From positions 186,001 to 250,000 of the forward strand of contig NZ_PYFX01000004.1 in assembly GCF_003020115.1 (NCBI RefSeq): a stretch of 64,000 bases of DNA. The letters are read 5' to 3'. The notes below the pieces were generated by a model. That model searched no databases. It was not told the DNA's origin and saw only the letters and a list, made by a program, of their open reading frames with translations. The DNA is from Bradyrhizobium sp. MOS002 (GTDB lineage Bacteria > Pseudomonadota > Alphaproteobacteria > Rhizobiales > Xanthobacteraceae). A program made the position numbers and the translations under genes. How positions within the stretch are numbered: the first letter of the stretch is position 1; every line of letters starts with the position of its first letter. This document shows, piece by piece, positions 19,848 through 28,631 of the stretch.

Positions 19848-20762
19848 TTGTCGACATCATCGCTGCACCCTCATGGCGTGTTCTCCGCCGCGCTGACGCC
19901 GCTCGACGCCGAGTTCGTCCCCGATCATGCGCGCTTCGTCGCGCATTGCCGCTACCTGTTGGACGAAGGTTGCGACGGCATCGCGTTGCTGGGCACGACC
20001 GGCGAGGCCAACTCCTTTTCGGCTGCCGAGCGCATCGCACTGCTCGAGGCGGTGGTCGCCGCCGGCATCGCGCCGCAGCGGCTGCTGCCCGGCACGGGCG
20101 TTGCCGCGCTCAGTGAGACCATTGCCCTGACGCGCCACGCGCTCTCGGTCGGCGTCGATACCGTCGTGATGTTGCCGCCGTTCTACTACAAGGGCGTCAC
20201 CGATGACGGCATCTTCGCCTCATACAGCGAAGTCGTGCAGCGCATCGGCGATGCCAGCCTCAAGGTCGTGCTCTATCACATCCCGCAGATGTCGGCGCAG
20301 CCGATCTCGCATGCGCTGATCGAACGGCTGCGCGCGGCTTATCCGTCGACCTTCACCGGCATCAAGGATTCCTCCGGCGACTTCGTCAACATGACCGCGA
20401 TGGTCGACCGCTTCCCGGGCTTTTCAGTCCTGGTCGGGGCTGATCCGCTGCTGTTGCCGCTGCTGCGCAAGGGCGGCGCCGGCTGCATCACGGCGACGTC
20501 CAATCTCGTCGCGCGCGATCTCGCCTATGTCTACAAGCATTTTCGCGACAGCGACGACGATGCGGCACTCAAGGCTGCGCAGGCGCGCATCGTGAAAGCG
20601 CGCGAATTGGTCTCGCGTTTCCCGCAAATGGCCTCGCTGAAGGCGCTGGTGGCCGAGCGCACCGGCCATGCCGGATGGCAGCGCCTGCGTCCGCCGCTGG
20701 AATCCTTGCCGCCGGAGCAGGTCAAACAGCTGCTCGTGAATGCGACGGCAATCGCCGCCTAG
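19848..20762 (+). CDS. Dihydrodipicolinate synthase family aldolase/lyase
   Basis: A 304-residue class I aldolase of the DapA/NanA superfamily. Visible: LLGTTGEANSFS near residue 45, the YxxP-type LYHIPQMSAQ strand with its Tyr, and the Schiff-base Lys in TGIKDSSGDF. TTG at 19848 is taken as the start because GGAGGAAG lies just before it; an earlier TTG at 19830 would place that ribosome site inside the gene. Real DapA is usually about 292 residues and this clusters with catabolic genes, so it more likely cleaves or hydrates a 2-keto acid. First gene of a six-gene operon. Confidence 0.88.
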   Translation: MSTSSLHPHGVFSAALTPLDAEFVPDHARFVAHCRYLLDEGCDGIALLGTTGEANSFSAAERIALLEAVVAAGIAPQRLLPGTGVAALSETIALTRHALSVGVDTVVMLPPFYYKGVTDDGIFASYSEVVQRIGDASLKVVLYHIPQMSAQPISHALIERLRAAYPSTFTGIKDSSGDFVNMTAMVDRFPGFSVLVGADPLLLPLLRKGGAGCITATSNLVARDLAYVYKHFRDSDDDAALKAAQARIVKARELVSRFPQMASLKALVAERTGHAGWQRLRPPLESLPPEQVKQLLVNATAIAA

Positions 20763-20786
20763 CGCGGCGCGCGACGAGGCGATCCG

Positions 20787-22232
20787 ATGTCCGACCCTTT
20801 CCGTGATGCTTTGACCGGGCTTGCCGCCATCGTCGGCGACAAGCACGTCATCGCGTCCGGGGCCGATCAGGAGCCCTATGTGGTGGACTGGCGCGGGCGT
20901 TATCACGGTCGCGCCGCCGCCGTGGTGAAGCCCGGCTCGACCGCAGAGGTCGCCTCCGTCGTCGAGTTCTGTGCTGCAAGGCAGCTCGCGATCGTACCGC
21001 AAGGTGGCAACACCGGCATGTGCGGCGCCGCGACGCCGAACGAGCGTGCGGCCAACGTCGTGATCCGGCTCGACCGCATGCGGGCCGTGCGTGACGTCAG
21101 CCCGCTTGCCAACACCATCACGGTCGAGGCCGGATGCATTCTCGCCGAGGTGCAGAATGCGGCCCGGGACGTCGATCGCTATTTCCCCCTGAGCTTAGGT
21201 GCCGAGGGCTCCTGCCAGATCGGCGGCAACATCTCGACCAATGCCGGCGGCACGGCCGTGCTGCGCTATGGGCCGACGCGCGATCTCGTGCTCGGGCTAG
21301 AGGTCGTGCTGCCCGACGGGAGAATTTTCAACGGCCTGCGTGCGCTTCGCAAGGACAACACGGGTTACGCGCTCAAGCAGCTCTTCATCGGCGCCGAGGG
21401 GACGCTCGGCATTGTCACTGCTGCCGTGTTGAAATTGTTCTCGCCACCGCGCAGCTCGGCACTGGCACTGCTCAAATTGCAGGGCGTCGAGCAGGCGCTC
21501 GAGATCATGCAACGCCTGCGCGGTGCGGTCGGCGACCGGCTCGGCAGCCTCGAGATCATGTCGCGATCACAGATCGAGGCGATTGCGGAGACCGTGCCGC
21601 ATGTCACGATCCCGTTCGAGCTGACGACGCCGTGGTATCTGATCGTCGAGCTGACCGACACGCTCGCGGGCGTTGACCTCGATGAGCCGCTCGGCACGGT
21701 GCTGGTGGATGCGATGGAGGCGGGGCTCGCCGAGGACGTCATCCTGGCGTCCAACCTGGCGCAGGCGAAGGCGATCTGGGCCGTCAGGCACAGCGTGTCC
21801 GAAGGCAACAAGCGCAGCGGCTATGTCGTGTCGCACGACAGCGTGGTGCCGTTGGAGCGTCAGGCTGCCTTCGTCACCAAGGTCGAGGCCCGGATCAACG
21901 CCGCCGTGCCGCATGCGCGCGTCGTGATGCACGGCCATATCGGCGACGGCAACATCCATGTGATCGCCCTGATCGATCGCGCGCGTTGTCAGGATCCAAA
22001 CGCCACGGCCGCGCTTGTCGCGCAGATCAACGAGATCGTCGACGACGAGACGTCGGCGCAGGGCGGGGCGATCAGTGCCGAGCATGGCATCGGGATCACC
22101 AATCGCAGCCGGCTCGCCCGCGTCACCGATCCCATCGATATCGAGCTGATGCGCGATATCAAGCATCTGCTCGATCCCAAGGGCCTGATGAATCCGGGCA
22201 AGATCTTCAATGTCGGGGGCGAGCGACGATGA
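20787..22232 (+). CDS. FAD-binding oxidoreductase (GlcD/D-lactate dehydrogenase type)
   Basis: A 481-residue flavoprotein of the VAO/GlcD family that oxidises 2-hydroxy acids. The FAD-binding part shows IVPQGGNTGMCGAATP, GSCQIGGNISTNAGGTAVLRYG and the GTLGIVT turn; the C-terminal half has the metal/substrate His motif MHGHIGDGNIHV and ends SAEHGIGITNRSRL...MNPGKI. It is followed by the kinase gene with a 4-base ATGA overlap. In this operon it probably oxidises a hydroxy acid substrate or product, for example a glycerate- or tetronate-like acid; the substrate is inferred only from context. Confidence 0.9.
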   Translation: MSDPFRDALTGLAAIVGDKHVIASGADQEPYVVDWRGRYHGRAAAVVKPGSTAEVASVVEFCAARQLAIVPQGGNTGMCGAATPNERAANVVIRLDRMRAVRDVSPLANTITVEAGCILAEVQNAARDVDRYFPLSLGAEGSCQIGGNISTNAGGTAVLRYGPTRDLVLGLEVVLPDGRIFNGLRALRKDNTGYALKQLFIGAEGTLGIVTAAVLKLFSPPRSSALALLKLQGVEQALEIMQRLRGAVGDRLGSLEIMSRSQIEAIAETVPHVTIPFELTTPWYLIVELTDTLAGVDLDEPLGTVLVDAMEAGLAEDVILASNLAQAKAIWAVRHSVSEGNKRSGYVVSHDSVVPLERQAAFVTKVEARINAAVPHARVVMHGHIGDGNIHVIALIDRARCQDPNATAALVAQINEIVDDETSAQGGAISAEHGIGITNRSRLARVTDPIDIELMRDIKHLLDPKGLMNPGKIFNVGGERR

Positions 22233-23331
22233 CGAGCGTCCGGCTGCTTGCCGATGATCTCACCGGTGCGCTCGACACGGCCGCGGAGTTTGTCGGCCTG
22301 TGCGGACCGTTCAACGTCACATGGCCGGAAGCGTCTGCGTCGCAGGAATCCGGAAGCCTCGCGATCGACAGCGGCAGCCGCGAGCGGTCGAAGGCGGAGA
22401 GCATCGAGATCGTCGGACGGCTGGCGCCGCGGCTTCAGGGTGGGACGATCGCCTACAAGAAGGTCGACAGCCTGCTGCGTGGTGCATGGGCCGCCGAGCT
22501 CGGGGCCTGCCTGCGCGGCGGCCATTGGGCATCGTGCGTTGTCGCGCCTGCCTTCGACTATCAGGGGCGCCGCACCGTGGGTGGCCAGCAATTTGCGCGT
22601 ACGGTGCAAGGCGAGTGGCATCGCGTCGGAGAAAATCTCCTGACCCAGTTGCAGGTGGAGGGCATCGAAGCGCGGCGGGGCCGGGCCGATACGCTCTCGC
22701 AAGGCGGCGTTCAGGTCTTCGATGCCGAGAGCGATATCGAGCTCGATCGTGTGGTCGAGATGGGACGGCGCATGCCGGGGCCCGTGCTCTGGTGCGGAAG
22801 CGGTGGGCTGGCCGGCGCACTCGCCCGCAGTCATCGCGCCGATGCGCCGGACCGGTTGAAACTGCCGGTGCTGGGGCTGTTCGGCTCCGACCAGGTTGCC
22901 ACCGCCGCCCAGCTTGCAGCATGCGGTGAGGCGACCATCGCGCTTGCGGAAGCCGAGGGCGCGCCGCGCGTCCAACGCAAGCTGGCCGTCGACGGCGTGG
23001 CGCTGGTCAAGTTCTCCCTCGCCGACGGTCTGACCCGCGCCGAGGCGGCACGGCGGATCGCGCGCGAGATGACGACGCTGATCGCGGCACTTGAACCGCC
23101 GGGCACACTGATCGTTGCCGGCGGAGAGACTTTGAAGGCCGCATGCGTTGCCCTCGGCGCGCATGCGCTGCATGTGACAGGACGTATCGTGCCGGGATTG
23201 CCGCGCTCGATCTTGCAGGGCGGCCGCTGGGCCGGCGTCGATGTGATCTCGAAATCCGGCGCGTTCGGCCCCAGCGAGCTGTGGCGCGATCTGCTTCGGA
23301 CCAATCATTTGCTCAACACGGAGAGTCCGCC

Positions 23332-23335
<4 letters not shown>
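22229..23335 (+). CDS. Four-carbon acid sugar kinase family protein
   Basis: A 368-residue kinase of the YgbK/OtnK/DtnK family. The N-terminal domain opens LLADDLTGALDTAAEF, the family's conserved Asp-Asp-x-Thr-Gly motif, followed by KKVDSLLRG. The C-terminal nucleotide-binding domain has GTLIVAGGETLKAAC and ends LPRSILQG...ISKSGAFG. Such kinases phosphorylate D-threonate, D-erythronate or 2-oxo-tetronates at the 4-hydroxyl. The start ATG overlaps the stop of the flavoprotein gene, and its own stop overlaps the PdxA-like start, so the three are translationally coupled. It is somewhat shorter than OtnK (about 420). Confidence 0.9.
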
Positions 23336-24365
<1,030 letters not shown>

Positions 24366-24369
<4 letters not shown>

Positions 24370-25514
24370 GATCAAGCGCGACGATGACCAACGCTTTCAC
24401 ACCCATCGAAATCCTTCGTCCGACCGTCCTTGAGTTCGGCTGCGGCACGATCGCCGCAGCGGCGCGCTTCGCCGAGCGCATCGGCGCCAAACGACCGCTC
24501 GTGATTTCCGACCCGTTCAACGCGCGCCGTGTCGACACGCTGGCGCTGCCGGGTGCAGTGAAGGTGTTCGGCGAGGTAAAGCCCGAGCCGGACCTGCCAA
24601 ATCTCGACAAGGCCGTGGCGATGGCGCGCGACGTCAAACCCGATCTCGTCATCGGCTTCGGTGGCGGCAGTGCGATGGATGTCGCCAAGCTGGTCGCGGT
24701 GCTGTGTATCTCCGAGGTGGCCTTTGCCGATATCGTCGGTCCCGAGAAGGTGGCCGGCCGCAGCGTGGCGCTGATGCAGATTCCGACCACGTCGGGCACC
24801 GGCAGCGAGGCCGGCACCCGCGCGCTCGTCACCGATCCCGTCAGCCAGAACAAGCAGGCGGTGCAGAGCCGTTTCATGCTGGCAGATATCGCCATCGTCG
24901 ATCCGGACCTGACGATGACCGTGCCGAAGGAGGTCACTGCCGCCACCGGCGTCGATGCTCTGGCGCATTGCGTCGAGGCCTATACCAGCCGCAAGGCGCA
25001 TCCGGCGATCGACCTCTACGCGCTTGAGGGCGCCCGGTTGGTCGGCCAATATCTCAAGCGCGCGGTTGCCGACGGCGGCGATCGCGAGGCGCGCGCGGGT
25101 CTGGCGCTGGCCTCGCTGTACGGCGGCTATTGCCTCGGGCCGGTGAACACGACCGCCGGCCATGCGGTGGCCTATCCGCTCGGCACGCGCCATCATGTGG
25201 CGCACGGGCTCGCCTGCGCTGTGATCTTCCCGCATACGCTGGCGTTCAACATGCCGGCGGCAGAGGCGAAGACGGTGGCGGTGCTGGCGGCACTCGGACT
25301 GCCGGCGCGGAGCGATGCGAAGCTTGCATTCGAGGCGACGTATGGGTTCTGCAGGAATCTCGGAATCGAGATGCGGCTGTCCGCGCTCGGCGTGCCCCGC
25401 GACGACCTCGGCGTGATGGCTGACGAGGCGCACGCCATTCGCCGCCTGCTCGACAACAATCCGCGCGACCTCGGCCGGGATGCGATCCTGAACATGTACG
25501 AGGTCGCGTTCTAG
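24366..25514 (+). CDS. Iron-containing alcohol dehydrogenase
   Basis: A group III Fe-dependent alcohol dehydrogenase, about 382 residues. NAD site VIGFGGGSAMDVAKL; PTTSGTGSEA; DPDLTMTVPKEVTAATGVDALAHCVEAYTS read in parts, with the metal ligands Asp and His of GVDALAH; then TTAGHAVAYPLGTRHHVAHGLACAVI with the two later His ligands. ATG 24366 overlaps the pdxA2 stop, as in the two previous junctions; ATG 24384 is an equally readable start. Family members reduce or oxidise hydroxybutyrate, maleylacetate, lactaldehyde or tartronate semialdehyde; the substrate here is unknown but probably an aldehyde of the same pathway. Confidence 0.88.
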
Positions 25515-25573
25515 CCATCTCCGCGCACGCGCGCGGCAGCCAATCAACAACAGAAAATGCAGAGGGAACTTCG

Positions 25574-26545
25574 ATGAGATCGATGCGGCTTGTTCTTGCC
25601 TCGCTCATGCTGCTGGCGACGTCGCCGGCGAACGCCCAGGACGGCTATCCGTCCAAGCAGGTGACGGTGATCGTTCCCTTCGCCGCCGGCGGCACCGCGG
25701 ACATTTTCGCGCGTATGGTCTCGAACCATCTTCAGATGAAGTTCGGCAAGCCGTTCGTGGTCGAGAATGTCGGCGGCGCCGGTTCGATCCTCGGCGTGAC
25801 GCGGCTGGCGAAGTCGGCGCCCGACGGCATCACGCTCGGGCTTGCCAGCACGTCCGCGCTCGCAATCAACCCCACTCTCTACGGACCGAAGCTCAGTTAC
25901 CAACCGGACAAGGATCTGGCGCCGGTTGCCCAGATCAGCGTCGTGCCCAACGTTCTCGTCGTCAACCCCGACAAGATCAAGGCGCGCACCGTGCCGGAAC
26001 TGATCGCCTATCTCAAGGCGAACCCGGACAAGGTCTCGTTCGGCTCGGCCGGCGTCGGCACTTCGCAGCATCTTGCCGGCGAGTTGTTTCAGCAGATGAC
26101 CGGCACCAAGATGGTGCACGTGCCCTACAAGGGCTCGAGCCAAATGCTGACGGATCTGCTGAGTGGCCAGATCGATCTCGCCTTCGATAACGTCCCGCTG
26201 CTGCTGCCGCAGGTGAAGACCGGCCAGCTCGCGATGCTTGCGACCGCAACGCCCAAGCGCGCCGCCTTCGATCCGGAAATGCCTGCCGTTGCCGAATTCC
26301 TGCCCGGCTTCGAGGCCGTGGCCTGGCACGGCTTCTTCGTCCCCGCCGCGACGCCGAAGCCGATCGTCGAAAAGCTCTCGGCCGAGATTCGCGCCTTCAT
26401 GCAGCAGCCGGAGACGGTGCAGAAGATGGCCGAGCTTGGTGCAGCCGCGGTTGCGGTGGATTCCGAACCGTTCGCGGCCTACATCGCCGCGGAAACGGCG
26501 CGCTGGAAGAACGTGATCGAAGCCGCGAACATCAAGCTGGAGTAG
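25574..26545 (+). CDS. Tripartite tricarboxylate transporter substrate-binding protein (TctC/Bug)
   Basis: A 323-residue periplasmic binding protein. A signal peptide ends near PANAQDGYPS; then VTVIVPFAAGGTADIFAR, the Bug-family carboxylate loop, VVENVGGAGSILG, and YKGSSQMLTDLLSGQIDLAFDN. Bug proteins bind organic acids for TctAB-type permeases. No tctA or tctB lies nearby, so it either uses a permease encoded elsewhere or serves sensing. As last gene of the operon it suggests that the substrate is imported as a carboxylate, in agreement with the acid sugar kinase. Confidence 0.9.
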   Translation: MRSMRLVLASLMLLATSPANAQDGYPSKQVTVIVPFAAGGTADIFARMVSNHLQMKFGKPFVVENVGGAGSILGVTRLAKSAPDGITLGLASTSALAINPTLYGPKLSYQPDKDLAPVAQISVVPNVLVVNPDKIKARTVPELIAYLKANPDKVSFGSAGVGTSQHLAGELFQQMTGTKMVHVPYKGSSQMLTDLLSGQIDLAFDNVPLLLPQVKTGQLAMLATATPKRAAFDPEMPAVAEFLPGFEAVAWHGFFVPAATPKPIVEKLSAEIRAFMQQPETVQKMAELGAAAVAVDSEPFAAYIAAETARWKNVIEAANIKLE

Positions 26546-26639
26546 AGGCGTTGCGTCGCTGGTCTTTTGACACCCGTGATGGGCCGGATCACGACTTGGC
26601 CGCTTCCGCGCGATCCGGCCTGAAACGCGCTACATTCGC

Positions 26640-27644
26640 TCACATCATGGGATCCTGGAAAGTGCAGGTGACGCCGATCGGGCCGTCTGGAGTCTCCTGC
26701 CGCAGCTCCGGACGTGACACAATGACGGTACGCTCGGGATTGGCGAAAGTCTCGCGCATCTCGATCATGAGCGCGTTGTCTTCGAGCGTCATCATGCGGC
26801 CTGACCCGATCGCTCCATCCGCAGCCCGGGCCACGCAGTACCTGAACTTCACGGGATCATAGTCCGGAAGCGGGAACAGATCGCGGCTGTCGGGGTCCGT
26901 CGGCCGCTCCATCACCCATTCCACTGATGATCCGAGCGGTTCGATCTCGCCAGGCGGCGGTGGGGCGAGAAACGAACGGAACTCACCGGTGCTCTGGTTC
27001 TTGATGAAGTACAGAATGTCTCCGCTGACCTGAACCGCGAGACCGGCGAGGATTTTATCGCCTGTCTCGATTGCGAGGTTGTCGATCAACGTGATCGCCT
27101 GCGGCTTCGGGAGCGCTGGTGACTTCTTGGTCGCCTCATCCGACGGCGTGTTGTGCCACCAATCCCACCACGCAAAGTGTTTGGGCTTGCGATTGGGCCA
27201 GTGGCCGGTACCGATCTGAGGTAAGGAAATATTTGGTAGCGCACCGTTGCGGCCGTCAAGACCCACCCACAACAACGATTTTGGATCGTCAGCGTGCGTG
27301 TCCAGGGCCGACGCGGATGGCCGACGCACATCCGGCACGTTCCATCCGGCTGCTGCGAAGACGATCTGCTGAGGCCAGGGTGTGGAAATGAGCGCCCCCG
27401 ACCAATTCAGCATCGATTGAAGCGCCCCTCCGAGGGACGGTGGATCGATGCTGCCGAACGTCGGCTGCCTTGCCGAAAACGGCCCCGAAACGAGTTCTGT
27501 CCAGAACCGGAATAATTCCGGCTCCGTGACGACATCCGGCTTTTGCGGAATGCCGTAGCGATCGAGATCGGCGGGGGACGCCTCGAGCAGGTTGATGTCG
27601 GCAGGCACGAGTTCGTAGAGGCCGCACCGATCAATCTCGAACAT
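26640..27644 (-). CDS. Peptidase G1 (glutamic endopeptidase, eqolisin) homologue
   Basis: A 334-residue protein with the marks of the fungal scytalidoglutamic peptidase family: NWSGALI at 80-86, LWVGLDG at 125-131, a Gln in LPQIGTGHW (Q143), WWDWWHN at 159-165, ETGDKI near 193-198 and VEWVMERP at 241-248 (E242). In the fungal enzyme Gln53 and Glu136 form the catalytic dyad within QTG and AEW motifs; Q143 and E242 occupy the matching places. Family G1 enzymes are acid endopeptidases. There is no signal peptide and an extra N-terminal 75 residues precede the core. The start lies inside the end of the PAP2 gene (14-base overlap) with GGAGGAAAG upstream, so the two are coupled. The family call is by eye. 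Confidence 0.78.
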   Translation of the reverse strand: MFEIDRCGLYELVPADINLLEASPADLDRYGIPQKPDVVTEPELFRFWTELVSGPFSARQPTFGSIDPPSLGGALQSMLNWSGALISTPWPQQIVFAAAGWNVPDVRRPSASALDTHADDPKSLLWVGLDGRNGALPNISLPQIGTGHWPNRKPKHFAWWDWWHNTPSDEATKKSPALPKPQAITLIDNLAIETGDKILAGLAVQVSGDILYFIKNQSTGEFRSFLAPPPPGEIEPLGSSVEWVMERPTDPDSRDLFPLPDYDPVKFRYCVARAADGAIGSGRMMTLEDNALMIEMRETFANPERTVIVSRPELRQETPDGPIGVTCTFQDPMM

Positions 27645-28596
27645 TTTTCTTTCCTCCGGTTTCCTTCCCCTCGTCGAAGACGCCGGTGTCCCTCCACTCG
27701 CCTTTGGCGTTTTCGACGAGCTTTGCGAACTTCGGCAGGTATGTCTTGTCCAGGAGAATTTTTTCGGTGATTGCCGCGCCGAGTTTCACTCCCGCCCTCG
27801 TATCGGACGGATAGTGAAGGCCAGCGATTTCGCGGTTCCGCGAAATCCTGTCGGCAAGGGCGACAAGCGTCTTTCCGATCGTTGTTCGACCGGCGGCGCC
27901 CGGGGCGGGAGCGGCAACACCGAGCGTTTGCGGCATGACCTCGGTAAGAAGCGCCGCGAAGACATGGGATTGAGTGGCGTGACCGCTCGGGAAAGACGCA
28001 TGTCCGCCGTGCGGGATCGGCGACATGAATCCGGGAACCACCTGCGTCGGGCGGGGGCGATTGAAATGCGCCTTGTAGTGCATCGAAATCAACGCTGTCA
28101 GCGCGTCCGCGACGATCAGCATGCGCGATGTCGCCGGGTGTGTCGTCGCTGTCGCGGACACGAGATGCAGGAATTTGCTGATGAACTCGTCAGCCTCGGT
28201 GACGATTTCGTCCATGGCAGTCGCGCGTTCATTGACTGCCATGTTTCTCAATATGCCGATGTCGTTCTCGAGGTCCGCGTCCCATGGGGTCGGACCCTTG
28301 CCGAGCAGGGAAAATCCACCGAGCCTTTTGAGCCAATCCGCCTGACTGGCAAGATCGGACATCACGACCCATGCGTACCACCGGGTCGACCAGAGCCTCA
28401 TGCCAAAGCCGGTGGCATCGAACCTGGCGCCCTTGATATCGCGTTCGCTTACGAACGGGCGATCGACCCGGTCGGCGAACATGGCGCCGCCGGATCCACC
28501 GGTGCCGCCGTATCCTCCATACCCGCCATACCCCCCGTATCCACCATACCCTCCGTAGCCGCCATACCCGCCATATCCTCCGTATCCGCCTGCCAT
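27631..28596 (-). CDS. PAP2/haloperoxidase-fold enzyme with Gly-Gly-Tyr repeat N-terminus
   Basis: A 321-residue protein. Residues 3-29 are nine Gly-Gly-Tyr triplets, then GGTGGSGG. The rest carries the PAP2/vanadium haloperoxidase active-site set: K175-x6-R182-P183, PSGH at 203-206, and R255-x5-H261-x3-D265 (NREIAGLHYPSD; Asn replaces the usual Ser before Arg). These residues bind phosphate in PAP2 phosphatases and vanadate in haloperoxidases. It has no signal peptide and no obvious transmembrane helices, so a soluble phosphatase or haloperoxidase-like enzyme is expected rather than a membrane lipid phosphatase. GAGGAGG precedes the ATG. Second gene of a three-gene operon. Confidence 0.83.
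   Translation of the reverse strand: MAGGYGGYGGYGGYGGYGGYGGYGGYGGYGGTGGSGGAMFADRVDRPFVSERDIKGARFDATGFGMRLWSTRWYAWVVMSDLASQADWLKRLGGFSLLGKGPTPWDADLENDIGILRNMAVNERATAMDEIVTEADEFISKFLHLVSATATTHPATSRMLIVADALTALISMHYKAHFNRPRPTQVVPGFMSPIPHGGHASFPSGHATQSHVFAALLTEVMPQTLGVAAPAPGAAGRTTIGKTLVALADRISRNREIAGLHYPSDTRAGVKLGAAITEKILLDKTYLPKFAKLVENAKGEWRDTGVFDEGKETGGKKNVRD
28507..28590 (-). repeat. Tandem 9-bp repeat coding Gly-Gly-Tyr
   Basis: Nine consecutive 9-base units GGN-GGN-TAY followed by one GGC-GGC-ACC unit. Codon third positions vary between units (GGA, GGC, GGG, GGT; TAC, TAT), so the protein sequence rather than the DNA seems to have been kept. Confidence 0.85.
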
Positions 28597-28631
28597 ATGT
28601 GCCTCCTCTGTTGCGATCTATCGGTGCTGCT

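Noticed and set aside
28505..28590. Short tandem repeats that could suggest a CRISPR array
   Set aside because: The 9-bp units have no spacers and encode Gly-Gly-Tyr inside a gene with intact active site.
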